From an uncultured Gammaproteobacteria bacterium (GTDB lineage: Bacteria; Pseudomonadota; Gammaproteobacteria; Halothiobacillales; Halothiobacillaceae): a stretch of 5,234 bases of DNA. Shown in pieces: positions 1 through 5,234 of this stretch. Made by a program: the position numbers and the translations under genes. The notes below the pieces were generated by a model. It ran no database searches and had not been told where the DNA came from. It worked only from the letters and a program-made list of their open reading frames with translations. The stretch covers positions 1 to 5,234 of the forward strand of contig CALKWL010000318.1 of assembly GCA_938004235.1 (NCBI GenBank), in the 5' to 3' direction. Positions within the stretch are counted from its first letter, which is position 1. Each line of letters opens with the position of its first letter.

Positions 1-45
1 GATTGACTGACGTGACTGGAGTTCAGACGTGTGCTCTTCCGATCT
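1..45 (+). other. Illumina TruSeq read-2/index-side adapter (not biological)
   Basis: Bases 12-45 match, from memory, the TruSeq read-2 adapter: they begin GTGACTGGAGTTCAGACGTG and end GCTCTTCCGATCT. The final T at 45 is the ligation overhang base. Bases 1-3 (GAT) fit the end of the P7 arm, so bases 4-11 (TGACTGAC) could be an 8-base sample index; that part is inference. Any ORF that starts here is artificial. Translating the adapter gives TGVQTCALPI, a peptide that appears where adapter has been translated as protein. The real insert starts at 46. Confidence 0.97.
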
Positions 46-539
46 ACGCTATCAATCAGGATGTCTTCACGCGGAACATCGCCATGCCCTGCACGGTTGC
101 CGGTGGGTTGCTTGGCAATGGTATCCACCACGTCCATACCTTCAACCACCTTGCCAAATACGCAATAACCGAAGCCTTGCGGGCTTGGGCTGCTGAAATT
201 CAGAAAGTCGTTGTCCTTGAGGTTGATGAAAAACTGACTGGTGGCTGAATGTGGAATGGAGGTGCGCGCCATGGCTAGGGTGCCACGATCATTTTTCAGA
301 CCATTGGCCGCCTCGTTTTCGATAGGGGCATGGTTGGGCTTGTTGGCCATGTCGGGGGTCAGTCCGCCGCCCTGGATCATGAACCCCGGAATGACGCGGT
401 GGAACAGGGTTCCGGCGTAAAAGCCTTCATCCACATAGCTCAGGATGTTGGCCACGGTTTTGGGGGCGGCAGCGGCATCAAGTTCAACAATGATGTTGCC
501 AAGGCGGGTGGAAATCTGGATGCGTGGTTGGGCGGACAT
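46..539 (-). CDS. ppiB: Peptidyl-prolyl cis-trans isomerase, PpiB-type cyclophilin (C-terminus cut by the insert end)
   Basis: This is a cytoplasmic cyclophilin that catalyses cis-trans isomerisation of Xaa-Pro bonds during protein folding. The reading frame gives 164 whole codons before the insert ends. No signal peptide is visible: it starts MSAQPRIQIS and enters the cyclophilin fold at about residue 6. Family signatures are FHRVIPGFMIQGGG at residues 46-59 (R48, F53 and Q56 line the active site) and HSATSQFFIN at 97-106 (Q102, F104). DNDFLNF at 109-115 has Phe where human CypA has its cyclosporin-binding Trp121, as in E. coli PpiB. GYCVFGKVVEGMDVVD at 124-139 is also typical. E. coli PpiB is 164 residues, and here only about four C-terminal residues should be missing. 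The frame runs on into adapter without a stop, so an automatic call would add false residues. ATG at 539 is the first ATG in frame; the frame stays open upstream to TGA at 717-719 with only TTG alternatives. The Shine-Dalgarno is weak. In E. coli lpxH follows ppiB, so it may lie past the left edge (inference). Confidence 0.95.
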
Positions 540-792
540 GCGGCTGAAACTCAAGTTAATTGGCGAGGCAGCATCATATCGCGTCTTGGAGGTGCAAATA
601 AATTGGCCAAATCCATGGATTCGGCTGAAAAAAGACTTCGCTTCCTCGTTGTTCCGGCTTACGATAGCCTCGCACTTGAGCTTTCGGGTGCATGTACTCA
701 AGACCTCCGGGTCACATCAGTAAGCTTAGGTCGCGTCATGGCGGGTTTCTGGTGCTGTTTTTCCATGACGCACGTTTGTAGATCGAGTTTTT
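540..792. other. Divergent intergenic region between ppiB and the RRM gene
   Basis: These 253 bases separate two divergent genes and must hold both promoters, but I see no convincing sigma-70 pair on either strand. On the minus strand TATGAT at 574-579 resembles a -10 box, but the TTGCAC upstream of it is only about 13 bases away. The minus-strand frame of ppiB stays open from 540 to 716, but its translation shows no signal peptide or recognisable domain. CTCAAG or its complement occurs at 550-555, 675-680 and 697-702; the last two could form a 6-bp stem around a 16-base loop. CGGCTGAAA is repeated directly at 541-549 and 622-630. The strongest structure is the inverted repeat at 733-771, listed separately. 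No tRNA or other RNA gene is evident. Confidence 0.7.
733..771 (+). promoter_or_regulatory. Perfect 9-bp inverted repeat upstream of the RRM gene
   Basis: GCGTCATGG (733-741) is matched exactly by CCATGACGC (763-771), separated by 21 T/G-rich bases (742-762). It ends 21 bases before the ATG at 793. In RNA it would be a leader stem-loop leaving a short single-stranded stretch with the ribosome site; in DNA it could be a two-half operator. No T-run follows it, so it is not an intrinsic terminator. The repeat is seen directly; a regulatory role is inferred. Bacterial RRM proteins bind RNA, so self-control through this leader is one possibility. Confidence 0.5.
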
Positions 793-1095
793 ATGATCAA
801 TATTTATGTAGGCAACCTGTCCTTCCGTACCGACGACGAAGAACTTCGTCAGGCTTTCGAGTCTTTCGGTGAAATCGCCTCCGCCAAGGTGGTAATGGAT
901 CGTGACACAGGCCGTTCCAAGGGGTTTGGTTTTGTTGAAATGCCAAACAAGGAAGAAGGCATGGCCGCGATCAAGGCGCTGGATGGTCAGGATTTGGGCG
1001 GACGCACCCTGCGTGTGAACGAAGCCCAGCCGCGCGAAGCGCGTCCTCCCCGCCGTGACGGCGGTTTTGACTCGCGTCCGCCGCGCCGCTTCTAA
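793..1095 (+). CDS. Small single-RRM RNA-binding protein with Arg/Pro-rich tail
   Basis: This is a 100-residue cytoplasmic RNA-binding protein with one RNA recognition motif covering about residues 2-78. RNP2 is IYVGNL at 4-9 (aromatic Y5). RNP1 is KGFGFVEM at 43-50 (F45 and F47 are the stacking aromatics). The usual DRDTGRSKG loop precedes RNP1, and ALDGQDLGGRTLRVNEA closes the fold. The tail (79-100) is basic and repeats RPPRR at 84-88 and 95-99 with DGGFDS between, a short RNA-contacting tail like those of other bacterial Rbp proteins. The start is secure: TGA lies in frame at 766-768 and no ATG, GTG or TTG falls between it and 793. The Shine-Dalgarno is poor (GAG at 785-787). Cyanobacterial relatives are cold-induced or target mRNA; the role in proteobacteria is mostly unknown, so no pathway is assigned. 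It stands alone, with its own terminator, between ppiB and cysS, which are direct neighbours in E. coli. No gene symbol is given because naming in this family is inconsistent. Confidence 0.95.
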   Translation: MINIYVGNLSFRTDDEELRQAFESFGEIASAKVVMDRDTGRSKGFGFVEMPNKEEGMAAIKALDGQDLGGRTLRVNEAQPREARPPRRDGGFDSRPPRRF

Positions 1096-1111
1096 TTCTC
1101 GCGAATTAGAA
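1090..1111 (+). other. Stem-loop overlapping the RRM stop codon
   Basis: TTCTAATTC (1090-1098) pairs exactly with GAATTAGAA (1103-1111) around the four-base loop TCGC. The TAA stop at 1093-1095 lies inside the left arm. The stem is A/T-rich and has no T-run after it, so it is unlikely to terminate transcription by itself. It may protect the 3' end or affect ribosome release; that is inference. It is the first of three consecutive stem-loops. Confidence 0.6.
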
Positions 1112-1114
1112 CAG

Positions 1115-1134
1115 CCGTCGGTGATGTCCGACGG
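1115..1134 (+). other. G/C-rich stem-loop downstream of the RRM gene
   Basis: CCGTCGG (1115-1121) pairs exactly with CCGACGG (1128-1134) around a six-base loop. It is followed by TTTGAGCGTTTTG, a broken T-rich stretch, so it could be a weak terminator or a 3'-end-stabilising structure just ahead of the stronger terminator at 1149. It lies 20 bases after the stop codon of the RRM gene. Confidence 0.6.
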
Positions 1135-1148
1135 TTTGAGCGTTTTGT

Positions 1149-1179
1149 AAAAAGCCATGCCTTATCGTGTGGCTTTTTT
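1149..1179 (+). terminator. Intrinsic terminator of the RRM gene
   Basis: AAAAAGCCA (1149-1157) pairs with TGGCTTTTT (1170-1178). Wobble pairs plus C1160-G1167 extend the stem inward. The right arm runs into six T residues (1174-1179), and the A-tract on the left makes it work on either strand. This closes the RRM transcript and separates it from cysS, so the two are probably independent units. Confidence 0.85.
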
Positions 1180-1196
1180 GCTTTAATCCGAAGACT

Positions 1197-1225
1197 CCGT
1201 TTAGCAAGTGTGTAAACGGGTTTTT
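1197..1225 (+). promoter_or_regulatory. Terminator-like hairpin in the cysS leader
   Basis: CCGTTTA (1197-1203) pairs exactly with TAAACGG (1213-1219) around a nine-base loop, and a G then TTTTT (1221-1225) follows. It lies 23 bases before the cysS ATG and after the RRM terminator. It is either a weak back-up terminator or an attenuator-like element in the cysS leader; this depends on where cysS transcription starts, which I could not locate. No short ORF with cysteine codons is visible here, so classical leader-peptide attenuation is not supported. Confidence 0.4.
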
Positions 1226-1248
1226 AGCGTTGTTTTTACCAGGTCATC

Positions 1249-2622
1249 ATGCTGCACATTCATTCCACTGAGTCCCGTGAAAAGCGTCTGTTTGTTCCCA
1301 TTGAAGTCGGCAAGGTGCGCATGTACGTGTGCGGTATGACGGTATACGACTATTGTCATCTGGGACACGCGCGAGTCATGGTGGTGTTCGACATGGTATA
1401 CCGCTATCTGCGTCACATGGGGTATGAGGTGACCTATGTGCGCAACATCACGGATATTGACGACAAGATCATCAAACGTGCGGCAGAAAACGCCGAATCC
1501 ATCCAGACGCTTACCCAGCGTTTTATCGATGCCATGCACGAAGATGCCGATGCACTTGGATGTCTGCGCCCGAACCATGAGCCGCGCGCCACCGAAGCCA
1601 TTCCTGAAATGCTGGCGATGATTGGCGCTCTGATCGAAAAGGGCTACGCCTATCGCGCGGAGAATGGTGATGTGTATTACGACGTGAGTCGATTCGAAGG
1701 CTATGGTCGCCTGTCCGGAAAAAATCCGGATGATTTGCGCGCCGGGGCGCGGGTTGAAATTGGCGAGGCCAAGGACGATCCGCTGGATTTTGTGCTCTGG
1801 AAAGCGGCCAAGCCCGGCGAGCCCGCTTGGGATGCGCCGTGGGGAGCAGGCCGTCCGGGTTGGCATATTGAATGTTCAGCCATGTCGACCACCTGCTTGG
1901 GACATAGTTTCGATATTCACGGCGGCGGTATGGATTTGCAGTTTCCACACCATGAAAATGAAATCGCGCAAAGTGAAGCCGCCACGGGTTGTCATTATGT
2001 AAATTATTGGATGCACAACGGCTTTGTGCGCATCAATGAAGAAAAAATGTCGAAATCATTGAATAATTTCTTCACGGTACGCGAAGTTTTGAAGGACTTT
2101 CGCGCCGAGGAAGTGCGTTTCTTTATTTTGAATAGTCATTACCGCAGCCCGTTGAATTATGCCGATGCGCAGCTCGTCGCGGCGCGTCAGGGCTTAACGC
2201 GCCTGTACACGGCATTGCGTGATGCAGGAACGGAAGAGGCTCCGCGTCTGGCGGCCTTTGAAGAGCGCTTCTTCACGGCCATGGATGATGATTTCAATAC
2301 GCCGGTTGCCATCGCCGTGCTTTTTGATCTGGCTGGGGAAATTCATCGGCAGGCGGGCGAAGCGCGTAGCTCTGCGGCATCGACGCTCAGATACCTCGCC
2401 GACGTCCTTGGACTTTTGCAGATGTCGCCGGAGGATTACCTGCGCGGCGAGCCTCATGAAGGCGGGCTGGATGAGGCAAGCATTCAAGCGCTGATCGACG
2501 AACGCTTGGTGGCGCGTGCCGCAAAGAATTTTGCAAGGTCGGACGAAATTCGTGATGCACTGCTCAAGCAGGGCGTGGTACTGGAGGACGGTGCAGGAGG
2601 CACGCGCTGGCGCCGAGCCTGA
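1249..2622 (+). CDS. cysS: Cysteinyl-tRNA synthetase
   Basis: This cytoplasmic class I aminoacyl-tRNA synthetase uses ATP to join cysteine to tRNA-Cys. It is complete at 457 residues (E. coli CysS has 461). The HIGH motif is HLGH at 37-40 and KMSKS is at 266-270. The zinc ligands that select cysteine are all present, at the E. coli residue numbers: C28 (YVCGMTVYD), C209 (WHIECSAMS), H234 and E238 (FPHHENE). The domains run in order: Rossmann catalytic fold with connective insertion (about 20-310), a DALR-type helical anticodon-binding domain (about 340-400, starting at MDDDFNTP), and a small C-terminal domain ending RWRRA. The start is secure: TAG lies in frame at 1225-1227, 1249 is the first ATG after it, and AGGT at 1241-1244 is a short ribosome site. 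It is transcribed away from ppiB and faces the DUF1631 gene, sharing a terminator with it. No damage or atypical residue is seen. Confidence 0.98.
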   Translation: MLHIHSTESREKRLFVPIEVGKVRMYVCGMTVYDYCHLGHARVMVVFDMVYRYLRHMGYEVTYVRNITDIDDKIIKRAAENAESIQTLTQRFIDAMHEDADALGCLRPNHEPRATEAIPEMLAMIGALIEKGYAYRAENGDVYYDVSRFEGYGRLSGKNPDDLRAGARVEIGEAKDDPLDFVLWKAAKPGEPAWDAPWGAGRPGWHIECSAMSTTCLGHSFDIHGGGMDLQFPHHENEIAQSEAATGCHYVNYWMHNGFVRINEEKMSKSLNNFFTVREVLKDFRAEEVRFFILNSHYRSPLNYADAQLVAARQGLTRLYTALRDAGTEEAPRLAAFEERFFTAMDDDFNTPVAIAVLFDLAGEIHRQAGEARSSAASTLRYLADVLGLLQMSPEDYLRGEPHEGGLDEASIQALIDERLVARAAKNFARSDEIRDALLKQGVVLEDGAGGTRWRRA

Positions 2623-2720
2623 ATTGCTCAAGGGCACTTCTAGAAATTCGATCAGGACGATGATTGATGGTCACAACGTGCAATGACCCGCTCACCGCAC
2701 ACATGACGCTCCCCGTGTGA

Positions 2721-2780
2721 AATCCACAAAGAAACAGCCCCCGGAACGACCTTTCCGGGGGCTGTTTCTTTGTGTGGATT
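2721..2780. terminator. Bidirectional intrinsic terminator between cysS and the DUF1631 gene
   Basis: A perfect 22-bp stem pairs 2725-2746 with 2753-2774 around a six-base loop (2747-2752); its core is CAGCCCCCGG with CCGGGGGCTG. Allowing a two-base bulge, AATCCAC (2721-2727) also pairs with GTGGATT (2774-2780), so nearly the whole 60 bases fold. Each strand has a TTTCTTTG tract after the G/C core. It lies 98 bases after the cysS stop and 8 bases after the DUF1631 stop, so it can end both convergent transcripts. The 98-base stretch 2623-2720 holds nothing else I can support. Confidence 0.92.
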
Positions 2781-2788
2781 GATTGGAA

Positions 2789-5155
2789 CTACTGCGCGCA
2801 AGCCGCGCAAGATTTCAAATAGTCGGCAATCAACCGATTAATATCGGGCTCATCGTAAATCGGGCGCGTCGCTCCTGACTTCAGCCCTGAATCAAACTCC
2901 ACCACGCTGATGGTGAGCGTGGGTTCCTGACGAACATTGCAGAACATGACGAGGCGGCGTGCATGATCATAGGCACCGAACATCAGACGGCGTAAGTTGC
3001 AGCCTTCACAAGCGGGAACCTGGAACCAGGTAAAACGATGTTCGCGGTGCAGCTTTTCCAGCAAGGCGTCCAGCGCCAGGTTGTTCAGTGCGGTCAGGTC
3101 AGGCTCGGTCAGGGCTGGAGGTTCCTCCGGCACCGGTATGAGTGATGAAGGGGGCGGTAGGGGAGCTGCCGGCTCTGTTTCGGGCTCTTCTTCGACAACT
3201 ACGACCTCTTCCGGCGTGCGTTCGGGCTGGGTTGGAGGCTCTGGAGGCGTTTCGGTAAACTCAGCGACCTCAATGATGTCGTTGGCAACGACTTCATTCG
3301 GGTTGGGTAGGGCGGGCAGGTGCAGCACGACCTTCTCTTCGTTGTTCTTGTGCGCACGATGCGCCGAGAACATGGGAAGCGTCGCCTGGGTATTGCGTGC
3401 CTCAAGTGCGTTGAGGATGTGTGTTTGCTCCTGTTCGAGGTGCGTCAGTATCTCGGCAATGAGTTCGGAGTTGAACCCGGAGAAGCCCATGAAAAAGCCC
3501 TGCAACTGCAAAATCAATGCCTTGCCCGAGGCGTGCTCCAGGTAGTGCATGTTTTCCAGTGAGGCGGGCAAATCCTGCACGCTCTCGATGACGTCATTGA
3601 TGAGTTGCAAGGCGCCTTTCAAAACCTGAGAGTCGCGGTCATGGCGGTGGCGCAGCATGAGAATTGCCAAGGCCGGCCCAAGCATCTGGGTAAGAATGCG
3701 TTGCAAAGCAGGGGTAACGCGCTTGTCGCGCATCAGCATCTGGATCTGGCGTGTGGCCAGGCGGCGAGCCAGGCGCACCCGCTCCTGGTGGTCGGCGTCG
3801 TGGTCTTCACTCCATAAGCGGTTGTGCAGCTCTTCTTTAAGGTAATTGAGGTACTTGACCACATGCAGCCAGAAGCCTGGACCACTGGCGGCACGCACCT
3901 CCATTAAGTCCACCATCTGGGTGATTTCGGCATTGATGTCATCCAGACCGTCTTCACTGTCCAGGTCAATCACCAGATCTTCAAGCAGGGTGAGCGCACG
4001 ACGCATGGGGTGACGGCGATCATGCAAAATGCTCAAATCACGCGAAGCCGCTGAGTTGAGTGCGGGAGAGATGCGCGCCAACGCCTTGGTGATCGGACTT
4101 TTGTCGTGTGCCTTGAGCTTTTCCAACTGTTGATGCAGCCAGGGAATGTGCAGTTCGCTGACCTCGCCATGCCAAGGCCATTCTGGCGCGGCGCCCTGAA
4201 CCCCAGCGAGCTGTGCCCCTGCCCCGCCAACCATCGGGTTTTCGAAGTAGGGCGCTTGTTCTGGAGGGTAAATCGGAGCACCTGTCAGTCCCGCGCCTGC
4301 CGGATCAAAATGAGGGAGGGGCGAGCCGCCTGGAAATGGAGCCTCATAGCCCTGCATGCCCTCGATGCCTTGTTTCATTTCGTCCGCGAATGAACGCAAT
4401 CCTCTGATCTCACTCGCCATGTCAGATGCAGGCTCCGCAGCCACCATGCTTTCCGGCGCAGCTTCCGGGTGGATGGTTATGGGTTCAACCATGCTCTTGC
4501 GTCGCCCCGCGACGCCGCGACGAACATAACCCAGCGGAATGCGCGGCATGACGCCCTGGTTAATCATCCACTGGTTCATTTCAGCGTACACATTGGCCAG
4601 AGAGTGCACGGCCTGTTGTTCGATAATCTGGTACACAACCTGCCGGGTTTCAAACTCCAGTGAGGCTTTACGCAGAGAGGCTTCAAGCGCGCGCAAAGCG
4701 ATTTCAGGCGTGATGCTCAGGATATTTTCGTCGTCGCTGATGGAGTCGATACGAATATCGAGCGAATTGATTTCTTCTCCAGCCCGGTTGCTGATGCGCT
4801 GCGCCAATTTGTTGATGGTAACGCTCTCGTTCATGGCGTCTTCACTTACCAGCTCCAGCGTGTCGATACTGGTCGGCATGGCCGCTGTCTCAGCCGCCTG
4901 CGGATTTTGAGCCATTTCCGTCAGGTTCTGTTCGAAAGCCTCAATGATTTCTCCGCGCGACTGACGCAGCGTGCGCATGGAATCGAAGTACAGATGTTGA
5001 TCCTTGACCGAGGCAGTCTTTTCCGCCATGCCGAGCAAAACATCCACCAGTTGATCGAACATGCCTGAAATTCGATCCTTGAACGTTCCAACCAGCTGAG
5101 TGAACGCTTTGGATGCCAGTTTTGGATTGGGTTGGGTATCTTCAGGCTTAGCCAT
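2789..5155 (-). CDS. DUF1631 family protein of unknown function, with C-terminal CxxC motifs
   Basis: This complete 788-residue protein is assigned to DUF1631 (PF07793) by remembered family patterns, not by a search. The supporting segments are MFDQLVDVLLGMAEK with LYFDSMRTLRQSR (32-68), LELVSEDAMNE with LAQRISNR (100-124), VYQIIEQQAVHSLANVYAEMNQWMINQGVMPRI (174-206), HPMRRALTLLEDL (382-394) and a long helical block ending QMLGPALAILMLRHRHDRDSQVLKGALQLINDVIESVQ (490-527). Residues about 222-328 are a Pro/Gly/Ala-rich linker and 632-687 a Pro/Glu-rich acidic linker. After them comes a separate end domain (about 688-788) with CEGC (716-719), C739 and CAAC (783-786), possible metal or disulfide sites. 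No signal peptide or membrane segment is visible, so it is probably cytoplasmic. The start is fixed by TGA in frame at 5159-5161, two codons ahead of the ATG, with AAGGA at 5162-5166. The function of the family is not known to me, and neighbours give no clue because it is alone and convergent with cysS. Confidence 0.85.
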   Translation of the reverse strand: MAKPEDTQPNPKLASKAFTQLVGTFKDRISGMFDQLVDVLLGMAEKTASVKDQHLYFDSMRTLRQSRGEIIEAFEQNLTEMAQNPQAAETAAMPTSIDTLELVSEDAMNESVTINKLAQRISNRAGEEINSLDIRIDSISDDENILSITPEIALRALEASLRKASLEFETRQVVYQIIEQQAVHSLANVYAEMNQWMINQGVMPRIPLGYVRRGVAGRRKSMVEPITIHPEAAPESMVAAEPASDMASEIRGLRSFADEMKQGIEGMQGYEAPFPGGSPLPHFDPAGAGLTGAPIYPPEQAPYFENPMVGGAGAQLAGVQGAAPEWPWHGEVSELHIPWLHQQLEKLKAHDKSPITKALARISPALNSAASRDLSILHDRRHPMRRALTLLEDLVIDLDSEDGLDDINAEITQMVDLMEVRAASGPGFWLHVVKYLNYLKEELHNRLWSEDHDADHQERVRLARRLATRQIQMLMRDKRVTPALQRILTQMLGPALAILMLRHRHDRDSQVLKGALQLINDVIESVQDLPASLENMHYLEHASGKALILQLQGFFMGFSGFNSELIAEILTHLEQEQTHILNALEARNTQATLPMFSAHRAHKNNEEKVVLHLPALPNPNEVVANDIIEVAEFTETPPEPPTQPERTPEEVVVVEEEPETEPAAPLPPPSSLIPVPEEPPALTEPDLTALNNLALDALLEKLHREHRFTWFQVPACEGCNLRRLMFGAYDHARRLVMFCNVRQEPTLTISVVEFDSGLKSGATRPIYDEPDINRLIADYLKSCAACAQ

Positions 5156-5161
5156 ACGTCA

Positions 5162-5166
5162 TCCTT
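5162..5166 (-). promoter_or_regulatory. Ribosome binding site of the DUF1631 gene
   Basis: On the minus strand AAGGA lies six bases before the ATG at 5155, the best Shine-Dalgarno in the window. A TGA overlaps the end of this site (5159-5161), in frame with the gene, so translation cannot begin further upstream. Only 27 insert bases lie before the ATG, so the promoter is outside the fragment. That TGA could also be the end of a gene lying further upstream; this cannot be tested here. Confidence 0.8.
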
Positions 5167-5182
5167 GCAGTGTGCTTGTCAT

Positions 5183-5234
5183 AGATCGGAAGAGAGTCGT
5201 GTAGGGAAAGATTGTAGATCTCGGTGGTCGCCGT
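5183..5234 (+). other. Illumina universal/read-1 adapter, reverse complement (not biological)
   Basis: The sequence begins AGATCGGAAGAG and continues as the reverse complement of the TruSeq universal adapter, through GTCGTGTAGGGAAAGA and ending TAGATCTCGGTGGTCGCCGT. Compared with the adapter as I know it there are two mismatches: A for C at 5195 and T for G at 5212. The A at 5183 would be the A-tail base. The insert therefore ends at 5182. Confidence 0.97.

Noticed and set aside
3..248. Plus-strand ORF of 81 residues at the left edge
   Set aside because: It starts inside adapter sequence and the remainder is antisense to the well-supported ppiB gene.
574..596. Sigma-70 promoter for ppiB (TTGCAC and TATGAT on the minus strand)
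   Set aside because: The spacing is only about 13 bases, well short of the usual 16-18.
541..702. Repeats CTCAAG/CTTGAG (three places) and CGGCTGAAA (two places) in the intergenic region
   Set aside because: They are short, irregularly spaced and within what chance could give, so they do not support an operator or a mobile element end.
540..719. N-terminal extension of ppiB through the open frame upstream
   Set aside because: There is no ATG in it, only TTG codons, and the translation has no signal peptide. The ATG at 539 matches the normal cyclophilin start.
330..872. Plus-strand ORF of 180 residues overlapping ppiB, the intergenic region and the start of the RRM gene
   Set aside because: It is antisense to ppiB and out of frame with the RRM gene, and it shows no recognisable domain.
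736..1158. Minus-strand ORF of 140 residues across the RRM gene
   Set aside because: It is a shadow of a gene with clear RNP1 and RNP2 motifs, and it begins inside the terminator.
1179..1248. T-box riboswitch ahead of cysS
   Set aside because: The 70-base leader is too short for a T-box, I see no T-box sequence, and such elements are characteristic of Gram-positive bacteria.
2997..4910. Several plus-strand and out-of-frame ORFs inside the DUF1631 gene
   Set aside because: They are low-complexity shadows of the long minus-strand gene, which has a good ribosome site and family patterns along most of its length.

Overview
The window is one cloned or ligated DNA fragment (bases 46-5182) flanked by Illumina TruSeq-type adapters, in the orientation of a complete library molecule. 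Bases 1-45 are read-2/index-side adapter. Bases 5183-5234 are the reverse complement of the read-1/universal adapter, with two mismatches. Only the middle 5137 bases are biology, and both insert edges are artificial ends.

The insert looks like ordinary chromosomal DNA of a proteobacterium, most likely gammaproteobacterial or close to it. The reasons are the PpiB-type cyclophilin next to cysS (the two are also neighbours and divergent in Escherichia coli), a cysteinyl-tRNA synthetase whose zinc ligands fall at the same residue numbers as the E. coli enzyme, and a large DUF1631 protein of a proteobacterial family. I cannot name a genus.

Layout: (1) 46-539, minus strand, a cyclophilin peptidyl-prolyl isomerase (ppiB) lacking only its last few residues because the insert ends there. 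(2) 540-792, a divergent intergenic region carrying a perfect 9-bp inverted repeat just before the next gene. (3) 793-1095, plus strand, a 100-residue single-RRM RNA-binding protein with an Arg/Pro-rich tail, followed by three stem-loops in tandem, the last an intrinsic terminator. (4) 1249-2622, plus strand, cysS, complete, preceded by a small terminator-like hairpin in its leader. (5) 2721-2780, a long near-palindromic bidirectional terminator. (6) 2789-5155, minus strand, a complete 788-residue DUF1631 protein convergent with cysS, with two low-complexity linkers and two CxxC motifs at its C-terminus.

ppiB and cysS are housekeeping functions (protein folding and tRNA charging). The RRM gene sits between them as a separate, self-contained transcription unit with structured sequence on both sides of its coding region. 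There is no mobile element, CRISPR array, rRNA or tRNA, and I see no clear new multi-gene system. The most interesting points are the structured flanks of the RRM gene, the cysteine-bearing C-terminus of the DUF1631 protein, and the adapter ends, which produce false ORFs.
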